Source: an uncultured Clostridia bacterium (lineage in GTDB: Bacteria; Bacillota; Clostridia; Oscillospirales; Ruminococcaceae). Taken from it: DNA of 64,000 nucleotides. Made by a program: the position numbers and the translations under genes. How positions within the stretch are numbered: the first letter of the stretch is position 1; every line of letters begins with the position of its first letter. The notes below the pieces were generated by a model, which was given only the letters and a program-made list of their open reading frames with translations, made no database searches and was not told the origin of the DNA. This document shows, piece after piece, positions 57,074-64,000 of this stretch. The stretch lies in NCBI GenBank assembly GCA_947089135.1, contig CAMUJF010000007.1:1-64000 (forward strand), given 5' to 3'.

Positions 57074-57905
57074 ATTCGGTAATTGAGTACCCAAGCTCTT
57101 CAAGCTTTGAAACCGCCGTACTGTCGATATCGGAAATATCTCCGCTCTCAATAAGAGCCGTGCCGTAAATCGGCGCGGCAGGCGGGTCAAGCTCCTCTAT
57201 TATAATTATATCGACCCAAAGCCTGTCCCCCGTGTTGAAGCCGTCAAAGGAAATTTCCTCCACAAAACGGGCGGGAGTAATTTTCAGAATATCAATTTCG
57301 GACAGCATACCGTACTGTTCGGAGGGAACAAGAAAGCAGTCCGTTTCCGTCCGCACAAAATATCCGCTGTGACGTTCAAGAATCGGGTCTTCCGTTTTTA
57401 TGCCGATAGCCGCGTGGTAGCCCATATCCTCCAAATTCAAAAGAACACCGTCGTCAATGTCTGAAACGTCTCCCGATTCAATAAGCCTTAGCCCGTAAAT
57501 ACGCGCCTGCCCGGGATATGATTCTGCGATACTCATTACGTCAACTTCTATTCTATCTCCCGTTTTAAGGCTGTCCATGGGGACTTCGCCCTCTGCTCCC
57601 TCGGCAAAACCAAATGTCACCGGAAAGTAATGTGTTTCGGTACTGCCGTTTTGAGCGGTATAGCTTTGTTCCTGAATTATCATATCGTCGGATGCTGTCC
57701 GCATATAGTACCCCTCTATGCTCCAAATTTCCATGCCGTCGTCGGCATCCTCCGCATTGGAAACCTCCGAGGTATCCGCGGTAATTGAAGTATCCGAAGT
57801 AACAGCCGCGCTTGAAGTACCGGAAGTATCCTCGGTCTTTGAGCAGCCCGCAAGCAGTACCACCGCGAGAAAAATTGCAGGCAACAGTTTTATTTTCAGC
57901 TTCAT
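57072..57905 (-). CDS. Lipoprotein with two tandem copies of an unknown domain
   Basis: The 277-residue product has lipobox LLAGC, a Ser/Thr/Glu linker of about 35 residues and two related domains. The first (about 58-165) ends RIYGLRLIESGDVSDIDDG, then LEDMGYH. The second (about 168-277) ends PIYGTALIESGDISDIDST, then LEELGYS. Each starts with a GYxxRTxxDxxL strand and has TGDRxxVDxxxI in the middle. It looks like a small beta-barrel (OB-like) domain, duplicated within the gene. I do not recognise a named family. GAGGAGGA precedes the ATG. Confidence 0.8.
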   Translation of the reverse strand: MKLKIKLLPAIFLAVVLLAGCSKTEDTSGTSSAAVTSDTSITADTSEVSNAEDADDGMEIWSIEGYYMRTASDDMIIQEQSYTAQNGSTETHYFPVTFGFAEGAEGEVPMDSLKTGDRIEVDVMSIAESYPGQARIYGLRLIESGDVSDIDDGVLLNLEDMGYHAAIGIKTEDPILERHSGYFVRTETDCFLVPSEQYGMLSEIDILKITPARFVEEISFDGFNTGDRLWVDIIIIEELDPPAAPIYGTALIESGDISDIDSTAVSKLEELGYSITE

Positions 57906-58020
57906 TTTTATATCCTCCTCGTATAATTTTAGCCGTTAAGTACGCCAAGGAAACATAGCTTTGCCAAGCTTCTATAGTAAAAGACGTAAACCGCGGGGAA
58001 ATCTTACAGCTTTTCAAAAA

Positions 58021-58758
58021 TTATTTTTTCAGCATCTCCATGCAGATCCGATAGTCCGGCATAACGTCTCCTACCACCGCGTAGAACTCCGCGCTGTGGT
58101 TCGGCACGATAAAGTGGGCGTACTCGTGAACAAACACATACGCCGAGCAAATTTCGGGGTACAGCATAAGACGGCTGTTCATCACGATTTTTTTATCCGA
58201 AATATGGCAGCTCCCCCAGCGGGACTTCATTTCGCGTATCTGAAGTTCCGCCACGTCCACGCTGTAGCCCTTTGCAAGGAACATCAGCTGCGTGCGGCGG
58301 TTAAGTGTCTCAAACAGCTTTCGGGTCTCGTCGGCATAAAATTTTTCCAATACCTTGCCGACCCTGTTTTCGTACCGTACAGTAACCGCGATCTCATTTC
58401 CCGAAATGCAAACGCTTTCCTGCGCCGCATAGGATATGCTGTTATCAATTATTATATGCAGGATATAATTTTTTCCCAAATAGCAAACCGTATCGCCGTT
58501 TTGGAATTCATCGGAAGCCTTTGGCAGCACGGGAGCAGTCTTTTTAGCGTCGAAGCGATCCAGCGCGGAAAAAATAAACTCCGCGTTTTTTAAGATGAAA
58601 TCCTCGATAAATTTCACTGACACCCGCATGTTTGCGCTGATGTAGACAATTCCGTCGGGCTTCACCCGAAGATTGACGTTTTTGACCTTTTTTCGGGTAA
58701 GCGTCCACCGTATCTCCCTGCCGCCCGCGGTGAGCGTTCTGATGCCGTTACCGTCCAC
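58021..58758 (-). CDS. YgjP-like metallopeptidase (DUF45/M48-like)
   Basis: The 245-residue product carries VFVHEYAHFIVPNHSAEFYA, where HEYAH is the HExxH zinc site and the later His is the third ligand. LQIREMKSRWGSCHISDKKIVMNSRLML (in part) is the WGSC signature of the family. The N-terminal KKVKNVNLRVKPDGIVYIS is typical. Members are cytoplasmic and of unknown substrate. GTG 58758 is chosen because GAGGA precedes it; a TTG at 58773 is an alternative. It overlaps the end of the CDF transporter gene by 11 bases, so both are co-translated. Confidence 0.9.
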   Translation of the reverse strand: MDGNGIRTLTAGGREIRWTLTRKKVKNVNLRVKPDGIVYISANMRVSVKFIEDFILKNAEFIFSALDRFDAKKTAPVLPKASDEFQNGDTVCYLGKNYILHIIIDNSISYAAQESVCISGNEIAVTVRYENRVGKVLEKFYADETRKLFETLNRRTQLMFLAKGYSVDVAELQIREMKSRWGSCHISDKKIVMNSRLMLYPEICSAYVFVHEYAHFIVPNHSAEFYAVVGDVMPDYRICMEMLKK

Positions 58759-59923
58759 TGTAGTCCTCGTCAACGGTTATGACCGTGTTAAACCGTTCGT
58801 CTCTGCCGATAATTTTTTTCTTTATATCGTCTACTATCCTGTCACGCTCCGAGGGCTTTCCCGCGTCCGTCAGAACAAGGTCGAATATGAGATTTATGCG
58901 GTTCTCGCCGTCGGTAATCCTGAAATCGTGTATGGTGCAATTGGGAAATATCTCCTGCGCGCATTCAAGAACCATGGCTTTAAGACCGTCCACATAGTCG
59001 TTGTTCACGGTAATAGGATCGGTGTGAATGACCGTCTGGATACCCGTCTCGCTGAGTATCTGCCGCTCCACGTCGTCGATTATCTCGTGTATGTGTACCA
59101 TATTTGAATCGTCGGGGACTTCCGCGTGTACCGAGGCAAAAACTCTTCCCGGACCGTAATCGTGCACCATAAGGTCGTGTATGCCAACGATTTCCTCACG
59201 GGACATGATTATTTTACTCAGGGAGTCAATGGTCTCGCGGGAGGGCGGAGTACCCAGCAGCAGGTCGATAGTTTCCTTTGCAAGGTTGTAGCCGCCCCAG
59301 ACAATATACGCCGCCACGGCGATACCCACAAAGCCGTCGATAGGAAAGGGCAGAAAGCTTCCTATAACGGTGGCAAGAATAACCGTGCTTGTGGAAATAA
59401 CGTCGTTTATGCTGTCGCGGGCGGTTGCTTTCATTACCGTGGAATTTATCTTTTTGGCGATGTAGCTGTAGCAGAAGTACATCCACAGCTTCACAAGCAC
59501 CGACGCCGCCAGAATGATCACCATGGGCAGGCTGAATATAACGTTTTCGGGATTTGATATCTTGTCAACGCTGCTCTTGAAAAGCTCAAAGCCCACCAAC
59601 AGTATTATAAACGAAACTATCAGCGAGGAAATATACTCTATCCTGCCGTGACCGTAGGGGTGCTCCCTATCGGGCAGACGAGTGGACATTCCCGCGCCGA
59701 TTATCGCCACAAGGCAGCTTCCCATATCGGACAGGTTGTTGAACGCGTCCGAGGTAACGGCAATGCTGTGCATGAGTGTTCCCACCGCAAGCTTTAAAGC
59801 GAACAGAAAAAGATTGCATACCGCGCCGACTGCTCCGCCGAGTACGCTGTAGTTTTTCCGCACGTTTTTGTCGGTCACGTTTTCGCTGTCCTTGATAAAG
59901 GTTTTAGCAAGAAATTTTATCAT
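58748..59923 (-). CDS. Cation diffusion facilitator transporter
   Basis: The 391-residue membrane protein exports divalent metals (Zn, Fe, Mn, Co or Cd). It has six membrane segments with the metal motifs SIAVTSDAFNNLSDMGSCL and, further on, ARDSINDVIST, and HPYGHGRIEYISS between. The cytoplasmic C-terminal domain (about 215-300) has HDLMVHDYGPGRVFASVHAE and the family MVHIHEIIDD. An additional C-terminal segment of about 80 residues resembles a second such domain, making it longer than typical members (about 300). AAAGGAGC precedes the ATG. Confidence 0.95.
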   Translation of the reverse strand: MIKFLAKTFIKDSENVTDKNVRKNYSVLGGAVGAVCNLFLFALKLAVGTLMHSIAVTSDAFNNLSDMGSCLVAIIGAGMSTRLPDREHPYGHGRIEYISSLIVSFIILLVGFELFKSSVDKISNPENVIFSLPMVIILAASVLVKLWMYFCYSYIAKKINSTVMKATARDSINDVISTSTVILATVIGSFLPFPIDGFVGIAVAAYIVWGGYNLAKETIDLLLGTPPSRETIDSLSKIIMSREEIVGIHDLMVHDYGPGRVFASVHAEVPDDSNMVHIHEIIDDVERQILSETGIQTVIHTDPITVNNDYVDGLKAMVLECAQEIFPNCTIHDFRITDGENRINLIFDLVLTDAGKPSERDRIVDDIKKKIIGRDERFNTVITVDEDYSGR

Positions 59924-59956
59924 AATAGTAATGTGCTCCTTTCCCCCATACTAAAT

Positions 59957-59978
59957 AAGGGTACCGTCGGGTACCCTT
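59957..59978 (-). terminator. Weak terminator between the small membrane protein and CDF genes
   Basis: AAGGGTACC pairs with GGTACCCTT-like sequence around a short loop, followed by TTATTT on the minus strand. Confidence 0.5.
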
Positions 59979-59983
59979 GAAGT

Positions 59984-60202
59984 TCAAAACACAACAAACA
60001 ATATATATGCCGCGGCGGCAAGAATTATTACTGCGGCAATACCAATGAAAAGCCACACTCGCCTGCGCGGCTTTTTAGGCTTCTCCATGGTTTCCATAAC
60101 GGAAAAGGTTTCTTTCAGGTCAAGCTTCATATCCTTGATGTCCTGCCTCAGCTGACGTATCTTTTCCTTGTCGTCGGAAGCCCTCATTCTCATTTTCGGC
60201 AT
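59984..60202 (-). CDS. Small single-pass membrane protein with coiled-coil start
   Basis: The 72-residue product has a charged helical N-terminus (DDKEKIRQLRQDIKDMKLDL), a Lys-Pro-Arg break (EKPKKPRRR) and one hydrophobic segment at the C-terminus (WLFIGIAAVIILAAAAYILF). The tail anchor would place the helical part in the cytoplasm. ATG 60202 has GGAGG upstream. It follows the SCIFF maturase gene by about 65 bases. I do not recognise a family and do not assign a role in the SCIFF pathway. Confidence 0.7.
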   Translation of the reverse strand: MPKMRMRASDDKEKIRQLRQDIKDMKLDLKETFSVMETMEKPKKPRRRVWLFIGIAAVIILAAAAYILFVVF

Positions 60203-60268
60203 AGTATCCTCCATACCTGTCAGTCCGCCCGTTCAGACGGCTCGGTCTGCCCGCTTCGGCCGTCCCGG

Positions 60269-61669
60269 TTACTCTGCCTGATTGGTTTTCCCGGACTGTT
60301 CGTTTTCCCGTGCAAATTTAGCCGCTTTTATCATTATAGCGCACTCAAGACGCTTTTTCTGTATCTCGCAGGAAAGCTTGTGGGCGGTCAGGATATTTCC
60401 CGTATAGATGTAGTTGTTTGCGTTGCAGCCGCCGCTGCAATAGAATCTCGCCCAACATTTTGTACATTCTTCCTTGGAGTAGATATGCGCCGCCGCGAAG
60501 CTGTTTTTCATTTCTTTGCTGAACGTTCCGTCGTACAAATTTCCCATTTTGTAATCGTCATATCCTACAAACTGGTGACATGGGTATATGTCTCCGTCCG
60601 GAGTAACAGCAACATACTCGTTTCCGCTGCCGCAGCCCCGAAGCCTCTTTATGGCGCAGGGACCCTGATCCAAGTCAAGCATAAAGTGGAAAAAGTTAAA
60701 GTGTTTGCCTTGCTTATCATGCTCCAGAATTATCTCGGCAAGTCTTTCGTACTCCGAAAAAATAGCGGGAAGCTCTCTTTCGGTCAGGGCATAGCTTGCG
60801 GAAGCCTCGCTTGTAACAGGCTCAACGGAAATCTGGTCGAAGCCCTGTTCGTACAGGTGCAGAACGTCCTCCGCAAAATCAAGGTTATATTTGGTAAACG
60901 TCCCGCGGACGTAATAATTTTCGTAGTTTCTTTTTTGGGCAAGTGTTTTATACTTGTCCATTATCCTGTCGTAGCAGCCCGTGCCGTCCACGCGCTTTCT
61001 CACGCGGTCGTTGACCTCTTTGCGTCCGTCAACGGACATTACCACGTTGGACATTTCCTTGTTGATGAAGTCCATTTTCTCCTCGTCAAGGAGCATACCG
61101 TTAGTGGTTATGGTAAATCTGAAACGCTTGCCGTATTCTTTTTCTTTGCTTCTGCCGTACTCCACAAGCTGCTTCACCACGTCCCAGTTCATAAGGGGCT
61201 CGCCGCCGAAAAAGTCAAGCTCCAGATTTTCCCTGTCTCCCGAATTTTCAAGCAGAAAATCCATAGCCTTTTTGCCTGTTTTAAAGTCCATATGCATACG
61301 CTTGCCTGTGCCGTAATCGCCGGTACCCGCAAAGCAGTATTCGCATCTGAGGTTGCAGTCCTGTTCCACAAGCAGGCACATAGCCTTTACCGGAGCGGCA
61401 ACGGAATACTTTGCAAACTGAGCGTAATCGTCCTCGGAGAAAAGAACGCCCTCATTGTAAAGCTCCTTTACCTCCTCATAGCAGGACTCTATATCCCTTT
61501 CGACGTAAAAGCGGGAAAGCTTCTCCACCACTCTTTTGGGGCACTTGTCCTCAAAGGGAGGCTTAACGTTGTCCAACATATCGTAGGTAAGCTCGTCCAC
61601 AAGATGAACGCCGCCGCTGTTTGCGTCAAGGACTATATTCAGTCCGCCCAGCTTGTACTTATGTATCAT
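60269..61669 (-). CDS. scfB: Radical SAM/SPASM SCIFF peptide maturase
   Basis: The 466-residue enzyme forms thioether crosslinks in the SCIFF precursor. The radical SAM cluster is Cys105, Cys109 and Cys112 (EQDCNLRCEYCFAG). GGEPLMNWDVV, TITTNGMLLDEEKMDFI and VMSVDG are the usual SAM-domain landmarks. The C-terminal SPASM part binds two more clusters (RLRGCGSGNEYVAVTPDGD, CHQF, CTKCWARFYCSGGCNANN, SCEI). The N-terminal 90 residues form the peptide-recognition region. It follows the precursor gene by about 80 bases, separated by a hairpin. This family is known to make gamma- or alpha-linked thioethers (ranthipeptides). Confidence 0.97.
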   Translation of the reverse strand: MIHKYKLGGLNIVLDANSGGVHLVDELTYDMLDNVKPPFEDKCPKRVVEKLSRFYVERDIESCYEEVKELYNEGVLFSEDDYAQFAKYSVAAPVKAMCLLVEQDCNLRCEYCFAGTGDYGTGKRMHMDFKTGKKAMDFLLENSGDRENLELDFFGGEPLMNWDVVKQLVEYGRSKEKEYGKRFRFTITTNGMLLDEEKMDFINKEMSNVVMSVDGRKEVNDRVRKRVDGTGCYDRIMDKYKTLAQKRNYENYYVRGTFTKYNLDFAEDVLHLYEQGFDQISVEPVTSEASASYALTERELPAIFSEYERLAEIILEHDKQGKHFNFFHFMLDLDQGPCAIKRLRGCGSGNEYVAVTPDGDIYPCHQFVGYDDYKMGNLYDGTFSKEMKNSFAAAHIYSKEECTKCWARFYCSGGCNANNYIYTGNILTAHKLSCEIQKKRLECAIMIKAAKFARENEQSGKTNQAE

Positions 61670-61692
61670 AAATGCACCTCATTATTTTAAAT

Positions 61693-61730
61693 AAAAAAGC
61701 AAATAAGGGACATTCCTGTCCCCCGCTTGC
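61693..61730 (-). terminator. Terminator-like hairpin between scfA and scfB
   Basis: GGGAC pairs with GTCCC, with partly paired GCAAGCGG and TTATTTGC flanks, followed on the minus strand by TTTTTT. It lies in the gap between precursor and maturase and could reduce maturase expression relative to the peptide. Confidence 0.6.
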
Positions 61731-61751
61731 TCTCTCCCGGAATTCTTACAA

Positions 61752-61889
61752 TTACTTCTCGCACTTCTGATTCGCTACTGTACAGGAAGTCTTGCACGCG
61801 GACTGGCAGGAAGCCTGGCACTTGCCGCAGCCGCCCTTAGCGGCAGTCTTTTTAAGATTAGCTTTGTTGATGGTAACGATATGCTTCAT
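61752..61889 (-). CDS. scfA: Six-cysteine SCIFF ranthipeptide precursor
   Basis: The 45-residue peptide is too short for normal gene calling but complete. It begins MKHIVTINKANLKKTA and has six cysteines at 21, 24, 28, 32, 36 and 43, exactly the six-cysteines-in-forty-five pattern. Spacing is KGGCGKCQASCQSACKTSCT followed by VANQKCEK. CGGAGGTTT precedes the ATG. The maturase ScfB is downstream on the same strand. SCIFF peptides are nearly universal in Clostridia and conserved, which suggests a core physiological or quorum-type role and not an antibiotic one. Confidence 0.97.
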   Translation of the reverse strand: MKHIVTINKANLKKTAAKGGCGKCQASCQSACKTSCTVANQKCEK

Positions 61890-61923
61890 TGGAAAAACCT
61901 CCGATAAAAATTATTTAACATAC

Positions 61924-61959
61924 ATTATATCACACTATTTGACATATTGCAATAGTCAA
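61924..61959 (-). promoter_or_regulatory. scfA promoter with overlapping palindrome
   Basis: On the minus strand TTGCAA (61952-61947), a 17-base spacer and TATAAT (61929-61924). The -35 box sits inside TTGACTATTGCAATATGTC plus AA (61939-61959), whose centre ATTGCAAT is a perfect palindrome and whose flanks TTGAC/GTCAA are mirror-related. A regulator binding there would block the -35 box. Confidence 0.65.
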
Positions 61960-61960
61960 T

Positions 61961-62365
61961 TTAACGAAATCTGCGGGGAGAATTGACCCCAAATATTCCG
62001 CCTATTGAAGAACATATCAATATTATTAACAGTTTCGTAAAAAGTCCTCCTGCGGAAAAGCTTCTCACGAAGATAAGTCCTCCGAGAAAAACCGCCGCAA
62101 AAATAATTATCCCGCAGGTCAGACCCGTTTTCATACCCTGTCTGCCGCGGCGTTTTGCAGCCGTATAACCTGCCGCAAAGCACCCTGCGCACAAAGCGGC
62201 GTTTGCCATGAGCAGGAAAGTTCCGTCAGAAAGGTCTATGACCGCGGCTATTCCCGAAAACGCTAAAGAAACCAGAAATACCGCCCCCGTGCAGGCAAGC
62301 GCGGAGAACAGTATCATCAGCAGCTTTTCCGTCCTGAGCTTTTCCGCGGAAGTTTTCCTGCGCAT
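61961..62365 (-). CDS. TIGR04086-like four-helix membrane protein
   Basis: The 134-residue product has a basic start (MRRKTSAEKLRTEKLL) and four hydrophobic segments with GYTAAKRRGRQGMKTGLTCG between the second pair and the ending FGVNSPRRFR. This matches the short clostridial TIGR04086 membrane proteins that are found near yajC and the SCIFF genes. Function unknown. ATG 62365 follows GGAGGAAA. The gap to the SCIFF promoter is very small, so it shares the region but is transcribed toward scfA. Confidence 0.8.
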   Translation of the reverse strand: MRRKTSAEKLRTEKLLMILFSALACTGAVFLVSLAFSGIAAVIDLSDGTFLLMANAALCAGCFAAGYTAAKRRGRQGMKTGLTCGIIIFAAVFLGGLIFVRSFSAGGLFTKLLIILICSSIGGIFGVNSPRRFR

Positions 62366-62462
62366 AAAATTTCCTCCGTTCAGCATATCGTTACTTAATG
62401 ATTATGCCGAACGGAAAAAAATAATGACGGAACAGACAAGCCAAACGTTGGGAAAATGCCGA

Positions 62463-62858
62463 TTACTTCTTGCTTATCGCTTCCTCGGGAGCGTCGTGTA
62501 CCGTGGAATTTTCGGATATCGCCCACAGCTTGACGCGTATCTTGGAGCGGTCTCCGCCCGTCTCGATAACGACCGTGCCCGTCTCATCGTTCTTGCGGAC
62601 AACGATTCCCACGATACCGCCGATAGTGGTCACCTCATCTCCGATCTGAAGATTCTCGCGGAGCTTTTTCGCTTCCTTTTCCTTTTTGCTCTGTGGGCGG
62701 ATCATAAACAGATAAATAACGAGCGCAACCAGTCCGAAAGAAACCAAATAGTACAAAAGCTGACCCGTTGGACTGATACCCGCCGCATTGGGATCGGCAG
62801 CCCCCGCGGACGCGGCATTTTCGGCGCGCATTAAAAAGCTTACAATAGCTGTATTCAT
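62463..62858 (-). CDS. yajC: Preprotein translocase subunit YajC
   Basis: The 131-residue protein has an N-terminal Ala-rich segment, one membrane helix (about 42-62, LLYYLVSFGLVALVIYLFMI) followed by the hallmark RPQSKKEKEAKKLRENLQIG and DEVTTIGGIVGIVV. It assists SecDF. The C-terminal extension is acidic. ATG 62858 follows AGGAGGAA. It lies upstream of the TIGR04086-like gene in the same direction, about 97 bases away. Confidence 0.95.
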   Translation of the reverse strand: MNTAIVSFLMRAENAASAGAADPNAAGISPTGQLLYYLVSFGLVALVIYLFMIRPQSKKEKEAKKLRENLQIGDEVTTIGGIVGIVVRKNDETGTVVIETGGDRSKIRVKLWAISENSTVHDAPEEAISKK

Positions 62859-63039
62859 TAAACTTCCTCCTGTAAAAATAGACATAATACTATTATAACA
62901 CTATTTCGGAGGTTTGCAAGAGCGTTCACAATTTATTTTCATTTATAAATGTAAATTTTTGGTGAAGCGACAAAATGCGAAACATAGGCGCTATTGGACT
63001 GCAAACTGCTCACCCGATAAGCAAAGCGAAAACGCCGCT

Positions 63040-63807
63040 TTACTCTATATCGGACACGTCTATTTCCGACCAAACGGGGTAGTATCCCGACTTTTTGGCG
63101 GTATTTTGAGAAGCGATATTGCCGCTCCATGTGCTGTAGTAAGGCACCGCACCGTGCATAAAGACCGCCTGAGTCAGCGCGGAAACAAGCTCCGAACCGA
63201 GTCCCAGACCGCGATACTCCGAAATAACGTCTATGCCGATCTGCCAAAACCGTTCGCTGTCGCTGCTTGCCCCCGCCATACCCACGATACGCCTGCCGTT
63301 AAAGGCGCATACTGCCAGCACGTCCCGCCTCGTGCCGCAGGGACGGTACAAAAGCGCATTGCCGAAGCCCTCCGCAGAATAAAGCTCCGAGGCTATTTCG
63401 GCTTCCTCATAAAATTTCAGCCTGAAACCGCTGTGCGCAGTATATTTATAGGGCGTTGCGGGAAGGTAAAAAATGCTGTTCATTGATATTGCCTTGTTGT
63501 ACTCCGCAAGCTTTCGGTTTATCAGCCATATCTGCTTTTGGTCAAATATTCTTGCTCCGTCGTACTTTTTCGCCAGCTCCGATGAAAACTCCAGCATTTC
63601 GCTTGCGGCGGAAATTACCGCTCCCCGTCCCATAGCCGCAGCCTTGAAAAAGGACGGTCCCGATTTGAAATGCCGCTGACCCGACTCCGTTCTCGCAAGG
63701 GTGACCTTGTTTTCGGAACGGAGAAAATCCTCCGCGGCACAGCAGTAATCCCTTGCAAGCTGCTCCGCCGCGGAAGCGATAAGTTCATTTTTAAACTGTA
63801 AGGACAT
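63040..63807 (-). CDS. GNAT family N-acetyltransferase with long N-terminal part
   Basis: The 255-residue protein has the GNAT core only in its C-terminal half: RRDVLAVCAFNGRRIVGMAG, FWQIGIDVISEYRGLGLGSE (acetyl-CoA loop RGLGLG) and NIASQNTAKKSGYYPVWSEI. The N-terminal 110 residues (LIASAAEQLARDYCCAAEDF, SFFKAAAMGRGAVISAASEM) form a helical region of the kind in GCN5-related proteins with an added recognition domain. Its ATG overlaps the stop of the upstream NUDIX gene by one base, with AAAGGGGGG before it. Confidence 0.85.
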   Translation of the reverse strand: MSLQFKNELIASAAEQLARDYCCAAEDFLRSENKVTLARTESGQRHFKSGPSFFKAAAMGRGAVISAASEMLEFSSELAKKYDGARIFDQKQIWLINRKLAEYNKAISMNSIFYLPATPYKYTAHSGFRLKFYEEAEIASELYSAEGFGNALLYRPCGTRRDVLAVCAFNGRRIVGMAGASSDSERFWQIGIDVISEYRGLGLGSELVSALTQAVFMHGAVPYYSTWSGNIASQNTAKKSGYYPVWSEIDVSDIE

Positions 63808-64000
63808 CAGCCCGCCCCCCTTTCGGAGGAGATTCCGCAAGCGGAATGTCCGCCTACGGACAGATATTCCTCAAGCAAGCTTAAGCCTATACTGTCGCGG
63901 CGGAGAATCTCCCGCGCTTTTTCGGGGGTGAACCAGTCCGCCTCGTCCACCTCCGAGGACAGTACAAGCTCTCCCTTTTTTACCTTGCAGATAAAGCCAA
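63807..64000 (-). CDS. NUDIX hydrolase, C-terminal part
   Basis: The gene enters from the right edge; the frame is open from 63998 to the stop at 63807. The visible 63 residues begin GFICKVKKGELVLSSEVDEA and contain DWFTPEKAREILRRDSIGLS, the C-terminal strand-helix of NUDIX proteins (E-V-DEADWF). The NUDIX box itself is outside the window, so the substrate is unknown. The last 20 residues (VGGHSACGISSERGAG) are loosely composed. It is coupled to the GNAT gene. Confidence 0.72.
   Translation of the reverse strand, partial: GFICKVKKGELVLSSEVDEADWFTPEKAREILRRDSIGLSLLEEYLSVGGHSACGISSERGAG

Noticed and set aside
60380..61690. Plus-strand frame of 436 codons over the SCIFF maturase
   Set aside because: Antisense shadow of scfB. 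No ribosome site, no recognisable domain.
1..64000. Search for tRNA, rRNA, tmRNA, RNase P RNA and SRP RNA
   Set aside because: No cloverleaf with a TTCGA-type loop, no conserved rRNA stretch and no other known RNA pattern was recognised by eye; a covariance-model scan would be the proper test.

Overview
The window looks like a chromosome segment of an anaerobic, spore-forming-lineage member of the Clostridia, most like gut Oscillospiraceae/Ruminococcaceae. The evidence is the Firmicutes order ylxM-ffh-rpsP-khpA-rimM-trmD, a SpoVAC homologue, HPr with both His15 and Ser46, the SCIFF ranthipeptide with its radical SAM maturase, a DUF6472 protein next to sfsA, a GH26 mannanase lipoprotein, and many small lipoproteins. 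Sigma-A type promoters (TTGACA-N17-TATAAT) and strong AGGAGG sites are easy to see. I found no rRNA, tRNA, CRISPR array, transposase or complete prophage. The species assignment is inference.

Layout. 1-6.7 kb: the 3' part of nnrD, two lipoproteins, a PP2C phosphatase, spoVAC, a YkgJ-type cysteine protein, uvrC and a GNAT. 6.7-13 kb: a large lipoprotein and a 1397-residue membrane-anchored fibronectin-III protein. 13-18 kb: DUF6472-sfsA, a 50-residue membrane protein too short for usual ORF calling, gap, a SLOG protein divergent from two tandem Xre repressors, an HD phosphohydrolase, and a strange Cys/His/Thr-Gln-rich protein. 18-20 kb: a soluble PocR chemoreceptor with YjfB. 20-26 kb: the SRP/ribosome-maturation cluster, interrupted by a secreted triple-repeat DGDG protein and a TPR-like membrane protein, then HPr. 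26-31 kb: livHMGF without a binding protein, a small secreted protein and a cytidylate-kinase-like protein. 31-33.5 kb: a phage-type amidase/holin pair and a methyltransferase. 33.8-41.8 kb: a DEAD-box helicase, a membrane chemoreceptor, an esterase plus GH26 mannanase pair, a hypothetical, and a ferredoxin-fused aldo/keto reductase. 42-48 kb: a DHHW/MBOAT O-acylation pair and an ECF sigma factor with a beta-propeller partner. 48.5-51.3 kb: three tandem DUF2812 membrane proteins behind a PadR repressor, bracketed by two direct copies of a repeat. 51.3-58 kb: an ECF sigma factor with a large C-terminal extension, recG, gdhA and a lipoprotein with an internal duplication. 58-64 kb: a YgjP-like metallopeptidase, a CDF transporter, scfA/scfB (SCIFF), a TIGR04086-like membrane protein, yajC, a GNAT and a truncated NUDIX.

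The least explained structures are two dispersed intergenic repeat families. Family 1 is an imperfect inverted repeat of 103-118 bp with ends reading ATACTAATCC and GGATTAGTAT and a conserved apical ATATAYGC. It has four complete copies, one half copy and one degenerate copy, all between genes. Family 2 is an element of about 85 bp, GC-rich at both ends, and its two copies bracket the PadR/DUF2812 cassette. With the PadR operator, these are the best candidates here for something not described before.
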